Below, piece after piece: positions 9,801 through 11,871 of a stretch of 11,871 bases of DNA (position 1 is its first letter; each line of letters opens with the position of its first letter). The stretch covers positions 44,797-56,667 of the forward strand of contig CAMPET010000260.1 in NCBI GenBank assembly GCA_946803715.1, read 5' to 3'. The notes beneath the pieces are model-generated. The model saw nothing but the letters and a program-made list of their open reading frames with translations. It searched no databases and was not told where the DNA came from. Position numbers and translations under genes: made by a program. The stretch is from Beroe ovata (taxonomy: Eukaryota; Ctenophora; Nuda; Beroida; Beroidae).

Positions 9801-11204
9801 TATCCAGACATCTTCGATCGCATGCTTCCGAAATGATGCATTGTAAATGTGCCCGCGCCGATCACAAATGCTTCGTACGATCGTAGATGCTTCCACGCTG
9901 CGACTTCCGAGCAAAGGGTAGAGGGTTCACACCGTGTGTAAAAAACCACCCTCCCCTCCCCTCTATTGACCGGTGTCCCCCTATCCCCCGCGCAGGCGTT
10001 TACAACCCCGAAACAACTGCTCCGAAAGTTGGTGCAGCGTTACCACGTGCCTCGAGACTCTGGTAAAATGGGTATGGAGGAGTTTACCAAGTACAGGACT
10101 TGTATACAGAAGGGAGTGATCAACTGTCTTAGGTTGTGGGTGACAGATGGACACGACTTTGAGAGTGAGTGTGCACATTTGGTGTGATTGACTCTGGTTT
10201 TGTTCGGAACTAAGGGGTCATCACGGCTTGGTAAAAACGACTCTAAAACTAATAAATGAGCCTTCCCCCTCTATTTGATCACTCATGATATCGGTTATTC
10301 AACTCTCATCACACACTCCCAGATAACACGCAGTTACAACGAGAGTTCATGGACTTTATCCACACGTGTGTCCTCCATGACAACCCGCAACATTACCGGG
10401 TGTTACGACAGAAGTTCCTCGTGGTACGTGGCATGGTACAGTTACCACCCTCTAACGGGGAGGACATGCCTACCCCACCCCTCAAAGTGAGTGTCTGGAG
10501 ATATTTCCTTGTGTTTGTGTTTAAGGATGAGTAATATATATAATTGCTGATAATTGTGGAAATGTCCATAGCGTACTCCTTCATGAACACGTGTAAAGGC
10601 CCTAGCTATGACCCCTCTCCTTGTCTCAGTTACCCCCCAACCTGTCCCCCAACGCGACTCTTTTCGACCACGGTGCTGAGGAAATAGCTCGGCAGCTAAC
10701 CATGCTGGACTTTGCCCTCTTCTCCAAGATCAAACCCATTGAGCTGGTTAACCAGGCATGGGTCAAACCCAAGTATTCGCACCAAGCGAAGAACATTCTA
10801 CATTTCGCGGAGAGAATGAATACTCTAACTCGGTGGGCCGGTTAGTGCCGTATTATCGATAATGAGTCTATGTTTTCGAGACATAGACGCTGTCTAGGCA
10901 CTCATTTCCTAGTTACTGGATCGGGAATGGGAACTGAGTCTCGTTACTGTGTTTCTGGGTAACCGCCACCAACTTAATATATAATTCACTGTTCACAGTA
11001 TGAGGAATTTACTAAAATTGTCTCTCCCTCACAGCAACATCGATACTGGCACAGAAGGACAAAGGGAAGAGAGCAAAGTTGATATCGGACTTCATCATTA
11101 TTGCTGATGAATTATACAAGCTGAACAATTTCAGTTCTTTCATAGCGATTATCAACGCCCTAGAGGGGAGTGCCATCAGCAGACTACACGCTAGCTGGAA
11201 TAAG
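3727..11204 (+). CDS. Multi-exon RasGEF with four tandem ubiquitin-like domains (3' end outside window)
   Basis: Predicted guanine-nucleotide exchange factor for a Ras-family GTPase. Exons: 3727-3852, 3951-4085, 4182-4267, 4388-4451, 5099-5214, 5434-5572, 5921-6072, 6219-6369, 6564-6668, 6843-6952, 8333-8434, 8588-8859, 8982-9167, 9316-9482, 9652-9777, 9996-10164, 10323-10486, 10630-10840, 11035-11204. All junctions are GT-AG with matching phases and no internal stop (917 codons). Domain order: short N-terminus (1-42), four ubiquitin-fold modules (43-395), Ser/Pro linker (396-637), REM (about 638-760), CDC25 (from about 797). No signal peptide or membrane segment is visible, so it should be cytosolic. 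The REM and CDC25 assignments are secure. The ubiquitin-like call comes from residue patterns. The start is uncertain: the ATG at 3727 has A at -3, but exon 1 could instead begin at an acceptor at 3793. The exon 10 to 11 join uses a weak donor (GTTTGA), so two adjacent genes remain possible. I do not recognise this architecture among well-known RasGEFs. Confidence 0.8.
3951..4451 (+). other. Ubiquitin-like module 1 (exons 2-4)
   Basis: Exons 3951-4085 (phase 0-0), 4182-4267 (0-2) and 4388-4451 (2-0) encode residues 43-137. The pattern fits a ubiquitin fold of the talin/kindlin FERM-F0 or RA type. A strand pair (ISLPPMVITAKYRVD) is followed by a helix start (STTADLLST). Next come a basic stretch (KLKETDIKRRMQ), a central strand KFGLYHP, and a closing FLRTDELVSFYNIQPSDVLE, which resembles the last helix-turn-strand of these folds ('D.LELK'). 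Such domains usually bind a small GTPase or phosphoinositide, or pack against a neighbouring lobe, but which applies here cannot be read from sequence. The assignment to one superfamily is by eye and would need a profile or structure search. Confidence 0.6.
4312..4387. repeat. 28-29-bp tandem repeat ending in the exon 4 acceptor
   Basis: Units 4312-4340, 4341-4368 and a partial third from 4369, starting TTCACTACATTCC. The last, shortened unit (TTCACTACATATTCCTCAG) supplies the 3' splice site of intron 3. Confidence 0.85.
4988..5098. repeat. 26/37-bp tandem repeat ending in the exon 5 acceptor
   Basis: Units 4988-5013, 5014-5039, 5040-5076 (with an 11-bp pyrimidine-rich addition) and partial 5077-5098. 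Units 3 and 4 both contain TTCATTCCTCCCTCA, followed by T in unit 3 and by G in unit 4. Only the last is therefore a usable splice acceptor. The rest of intron 4 (4452-4987) shows nothing else. Confidence 0.85.
5099..5572 (+). other. Ubiquitin-like module 2 (exons 5-6)
   Basis: Exons 5099-5214 (phase 0 to 2) and 5434-5572 (2 to 0) encode residues 138-222. First strands LYLHVDIP and RTVTVVIN lead into a helix start VTVSELI, where the intron falls, followed by KILLEVD, the central strand YYGIYLP, then GGWMDDFKVLHSYSLNSV continuing into DKIELR of the next exon. The last segment is typical of ubiquitin-like/FERM folds (a short helix, then 'D.IELR'). The module is bounded by phase-0 introns on both sides, which suits shuffling or tandem duplication. 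It is probably an RA-like or FERM-F0-like binding surface, partner unknown. Confidence 0.65.
5733..5827. mobile_element. Intronic foldback (46-bp inverted repeat) element
   Basis: Arms 5733-5778 and 5782-5827 are reverse complements at 42 of 46 positions, separated by only 3 bases (CTT). A direct repeat GTGCATCAT flanks the structure at 5713-5721 and 5832-5840 and may be a target-site duplication. It lies in intron 6 of the RasGEF. It fits a small MITE or foldback element, or a hairpin RNA precursor. The very small loop argues against a standard microRNA precursor. No transposase is present. Confidence 0.65.
5921..6369 (+). other. Ubiquitin-like module 3 (exons 7-8)
   Basis: Exons 5921-6072 (phase 0 to 2) and 6219-6369 (2 to 0) encode residues 223-323. 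The module begins by completing the last strand of module 2 (DKIELRTR). It then shows a strand pair around FIFDLQVY and FVNMYI, a helix start ITAGEVLRIITS, the central strand SWYGIFLHDN, a helix KRLVEALENKG and the closing strand DSLVVHMI. The exon phases and the intron inside the first helix match module 2. The donor is GTTAGT. If intron 8 were retained, translation would continue 31 codons into a Thr-Glu-Val repeat tail and stop at 6460-6462. Confidence 0.65.
6384..6458. repeat. Short degenerate repeat GATACAGAAGTTAAT in intron 8
   Basis: About four imperfect units just inside intron 8. The repeat stays open in the exon 8 frame (Thr-Glu-Val units) until a TAA at 6460-6462. Confidence 0.6.
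6564..6952 (+). other. Ubiquitin-like module 4 (exons 9-10)
   Basis: Exons 6564-6668 (phase 0-0) and 6843-6952 (0 to 2) encode residues 324-395. Strand pair VSLGG and HTFMVDFS, helix PLQQLHAIFCRYYGI, then LLEYENKTLDLTMCAIKNKL with a closing SPDSSITINFK. The spacing of hydrophobic residues follows modules 1-3, and YYGI is at the same place as in module 2, but the intron lies after that motif instead of in the helix. The donor after exon 10 is GTTTGA, the weakest in the gene. Reading through it adds 12 residues and stops at 6987-6989, which leaves room for an alternative 3' end. Confidence 0.55.
6722..6787. repeat. Degenerate repeat of GCGCCACTAGAA in intron 9
   Basis: Five or so imperfect copies of a 10-12-bp CGCCACTAGA-type unit. 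It lies about 55 bp before the exon 10 acceptor. Confidence 0.6.
6959..6964 (-). terminator. Poly(A) signal candidate for the nested gene
   Basis: AATAAA on the minus strand, about 120 nt beyond the stop codon at 7083. Cleavage just after it would place the transcript end over exon 10 of the opposite-strand gene. Confidence 0.35.
7062..7067 (+). terminator. Possible intronic or terminal poly(A) signal on the plus strand
   Basis: AATAAA lies 73 nt after the in-frame stop (6987-6989) reached if exon 10 is not spliced at its weak donor. It could end a short transcript that encodes only the ubiquitin-like modules. Confidence 0.3.
7083..7757 (-). CDS. Nested antisense single-exon gene: basic Ser/Thr-rich protein with duplicated ENPTSATSIRV motif
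   Basis: Function unknown. A 224-codon frame starts at the ATG at 7755-7757, with A at -3 and G at +4 (a strong animal start context) and an in-frame stop upstream at 7779-7781. It ends at TGA 7083-7085. It lies wholly inside intron 10 of the RasGEF, on the opposite strand. The protein is rich in Ser, Thr, Lys and Arg, with SRSKS boxes near residues 53-57 and 135-139, two repeats (residues about 80-113 and 153-188) sharing the core ENPTSATSIRV, and a Lys-rich C-terminus (EKKKRSVVKILKDLL). No signal peptide or membrane segment is visible. The cores of the two repeats differ at seven bases, all silent in this frame, which supports real coding. It could be a nuclear or cytoskeleton-associated phosphoprotein, but that is a guess from composition. 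Confidence 0.75.
   Translation of the reverse strand: MEQSLKSAPPTCSTRTSFWSSEPVTPTSVLSSMTVKTKNPPTTKHSKTSSKHSRSKSCDHSSTTVTMLIPSLVRPGHKLPPSIRENPTSATSIRVTAEVSAARRATKSVEDGSVVSTTHDSKRSKKKGRSSVVSSRSKSAERHGHFVSFGPRTPRSIVENPTSATSIRVSAEMSRRSFRATKSSEGPSTSLRTPTSTRVPASSLIITNGEKKKRSVVKILKDLL
7194..7301 (-). repeat. Protein-level repeat copy B of the nested gene
   Basis: Encodes residues about 153-188 (SIVENPTSATSIRVSAEM, then FRATKSSEGPS). Partner of the copy at 7419-7520. The similarity extends upstream to a shared SRSKS box, suggesting that a unit of some 55-80 residues was duplicated. Confidence 0.8.
7419..7520 (-). repeat. Protein-level repeat copy A of the nested gene
   Basis: Encodes residues about 80-113 (SIRENPTSATSIRVTAEV, then ARRATKSVEDGS). 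It is homologous to the stretch at 7194-7301. The core codons match at the amino-acid level but differ in DNA only at third positions. Confidence 0.8.
7852..7858 (-). promoter_or_regulatory. TATA-box candidate for the nested minus-strand gene
   Basis: On the minus strand the sequence reads TATATAA, 94-100 nt upstream of the ATG at 7757. That distance suits a short 5' UTR with the transcription start near 7825. No competing function for this site is visible. Confidence 0.45.
8010..8031. promoter_or_regulatory. Paired palindromes ATTCCGGAAT and GTCACGTGAC
   Basis: Two perfect 10-bp palindromes lie two bases apart (8010-8019 and 8022-8031). The first contains the ETS-type core TTCCGGAA. The second contains the E-box CACGTG and overlaps TGACGT. 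They sit about 150-180 bp upstream of the minus-strand TATA candidate, in intron 10 of the RasGEF. They plausibly form part of that promoter, or of a shared promoter if the RasGEF half starts nearby. Inferred from motifs only. Confidence 0.35.
8262..8321. repeat. 35-bp tandem repeat next to the exon 11 acceptor
   Basis: Unit 1 at 8262-8296 and partial unit 2 at 8297-8321, starting TAACCACCCGAAGTAACCCCC. The AG of the exon 11 acceptor is 11 bp downstream of the array. Confidence 0.85.
8333..9482 (+). other. Disordered Ser/Pro-rich linker of the RasGEF (exons 11-14)
   Basis: Exons 8333-8434, 8588-8859, 8982-9167 and 9316-9482 (residues about 396-637) connect the ubiquitin-like modules to the catalytic half. 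Exon 12 has about eleven Ser-Pro and two Thr-Pro dipeptides in some 90 residues, plus PPVSP and PPSSPPF runs that could bind SH3 or WW domains or be sites for proline-directed kinases. Exon 11 has basophilic sites such as SRPNSLE. Exon 13 is polar with five Asn-Gly pairs. Exon 14 ends in an acidic stretch (YEEDDINIWDDDSD) just before the REM domain. The low complexity predicts disorder and a regulatory role; no catalytic function is suggested. Exon 13 could alternatively start at 9012 after GAAAG, removing 10 residues in frame. Confidence 0.7.
9652..10486 (+). other. RasGEF N-terminal (REM) domain, exons 15-17
   Basis: Exons 9652-9777, 9996-10164 and 10323-10486 encode residues 638-790. Diagnostic features are an opening IKSGTFNRFIELLTDNN, the conserved FLLTYQ joined to AFTTPKQLLRKLVQRYHVP across the exon 15/16 junction, and a later KGVINCLRLWVTDGHDFE followed by the helix LQREFMDFIHTCV. 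This matches the REM domain that precedes CDC25 catalytic domains in Ras and Rap exchange factors, where it stabilises the catalytic helical hairpin. The order REM-CDC25 with only a short spacer is standard. The call rests on clear family motifs. Confidence 0.92.
10630..11204 (+). other. RasGEF (CDC25) catalytic domain, first half, exons 18-19
   Basis: Exons 10630-10840 (phase 0 to 1) and 11035-11204 (1 to 0) encode residues 791-917. The first conserved block reads EEIARQLTMLDFALFSKI followed by KPIELVNQAW, and the second runs from LTRWAATSIL through DFIIIADELYKLNNFSSF to AIINALEGSAISRLHASW. Family members catalyse GDP release from Ras-like GTPases by inserting a helical hairpin. About 115 of the usual 230-250 residues are present, so the hairpin-bearing C-terminal half must lie past the window (or past the gap at 11311). 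Which GTPase it acts on (Ras, Rap or Ral) cannot be told from this half. Confidence 0.93.
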
Positions 11205-11219
11205 GTAATCATATTTGCT

Positions 11220-11310
11220 CATACTGGTTGCTATACTGGTTGCTATAGTGGTTGCTATGGTGGTTGCTATGGTGGTTGCTATGGTGATTGCTATGGTGGT
11301 TGTTATAGCG
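11220..11310. repeat. 12-bp minisatellite, copy 1
   Basis: About seven units of GGTTGCTATNNT start roughly 15 bp after the exon 19 donor. Units vary at positions 10-11, with a distinctive GATTGCTATGGT then GGTTGTTATAG pair near the end. The array runs into the N at 11311. The 12-bp period keeps one frame open, giving Gly-Cys-Tyr repeats if the intron were retained; I regard that as chance. Confidence 0.9.
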
Positions 11311-11311
11311 N

Positions 11312-11871
11312 CATTCTACATTTCGCGGAGAGAATGAATACTCTGACTCGGTGGGCTGGTTAGTGCAGTATTATCGATAAAGAGTCAATTAAAGCAGTTT
11401 ACGAGCTGTCAGGGCACTCATTCCCTAGTTACTGGATCGGTTATGGGAACTGAGTGTCGTTACTGTGTATATGGGCAACCGCCACCAACTTAATATATAA
11501 TTCACTGTGAATTTTTCACAGTATGAGGAATTTACTAACATTGTTTCTCCCACACAGCAACCTCGATACTTGCACAGAAGGACAAAGGCAAGAGAGCAAA
11601 GTTGATATCGGACTTCATCATTATTGCTGATGAATTATACAAGCTGAACAACTTCAGTTCTTTCATAGCGATCATCAACGCACTAGAGGGGAGTGCTATC
11701 AGCAGACTACACGCTAGCTGGAATAAGGTTATTATAGTTGCTCATAGTGGTTGCTATAATGGTTGCTATACTGGTTGCTATGGTGGTTGCTATGGTGATT
11801 GCTATGGTGGTTGTTATAGTGGTTGCATAGCGGTTGCATAGCGGTTGCTATGGTGGTTGCTATGGTGGTTG
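11312..11871 (+). repeat. Second copy of the exon 18-19 region (allelic join or tandem duplication)
   Basis: Begins directly after an N at 11311 and repeats 10794-11310. It includes the last 47 bp of exon 18 (11312-11358), intron 18 with a GTTAGT donor, exon 19 (11558-11727, 170 bp in both copies) and the 12-bp minisatellite. Encoded residues are identical. Two base changes fall in the exon 18 part and seven in exon 19, all silent. The intron shows more change, including indels. The copy starts mid-exon, so it cannot be a complete extra exon 18. It most likely represents the other haplotype stitched in at the minisatellite. Confidence 0.85.
11740..11871. repeat. 12-bp minisatellite, copy 2
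   Basis: Same unit and same place after exon 19 as the array at 11220-11310, with the same variant pair (GATT..., then GGTTGTT...) one unit earlier. Two 11-bp units (GGTTGCATAGC) follow. The array continues past the window end. Confidence 0.9.

Noticed and set aside
11220-11363. Cys-Tyr-Gly repeat protein from the minisatellite frame
   Set aside because: A 12-bp unit with no stop in one frame stays open automatically. It follows a normal exon 19 donor, and copy 2 contains 11-bp units that break the frame.
11312-11727. Mutually exclusive alternative exons 18/19
   Set aside because: The second exon 18 is incomplete and abuts an N. The encoded residues are identical, so there is no gain from choosing one, and allelic differences explain the data better.

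Overview
This window looks like a piece of an invertebrate or early-branching animal (holozoan) nuclear genome. Coding sequence is cut into many short exons (about 60-270 bp) by GT-AG introns, most of them 90-650 bp long. The bases are mixed AT/GC with GT microsatellites and intronic minisatellites, and there are no bacterial operon features. An intron-rich, fairly compact genome of this kind would fit a sponge or similar animal, but nothing here fixes the species.

Layout. Positions 1-3600 are almost gene-free: GT microsatellites, one 37-bp tandem array with a possible lone exon behind it, and AT-rich sequence. A GC/CpG-rich stretch at about 3625-3760 leads into the main gene on the plus strand. 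I assembled 19 exons (3727/3793 to 11204) by joining open segments at matching splice phases. The model keeps one frame throughout (2751 nt, 917 codons if it starts at the ATG at 3727). It encodes four successive ubiquitin-like (RA / FERM-F0-like) modules, a Ser-Pro-rich linker, a RasGEF N-terminal (REM) domain and the first half of a CDC25-type RasGEF catalytic domain. It should therefore be a guanine-nucleotide exchange factor for a Ras-family GTPase, with an unusual N-terminal array of ubiquitin-fold domains. The 3' end of the gene lies beyond the window.

The longest intron (6953-8332) holds a complete single-exon gene on the minus strand (7083-7757, 224 codons). Its product is a basic, Ser/Thr-rich protein of unknown function. 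It contains a duplicated motif whose two copies differ in DNA only at silent third positions across an 11-codon core, which is good evidence that the frame is truly coding. This intron also carries possible poly(A) signals for both strands, so the ubiquitin-fold part and the RasGEF part could instead be two genes, or two isoforms, separated by the minus-strand gene.

From 11312 to the end, the sequence repeats 10794-11310 (part of exon 18, exon 19 and a 12-bp minisatellite) after a single N. All nine coding differences are silent and the introns differ more. This most likely joins two alleles in the assembly, though a real tandem duplication is possible. Other structure includes a 46-bp-arm foldback element in intron 6 and several tandem arrays whose last unit runs into a 3' splice site.
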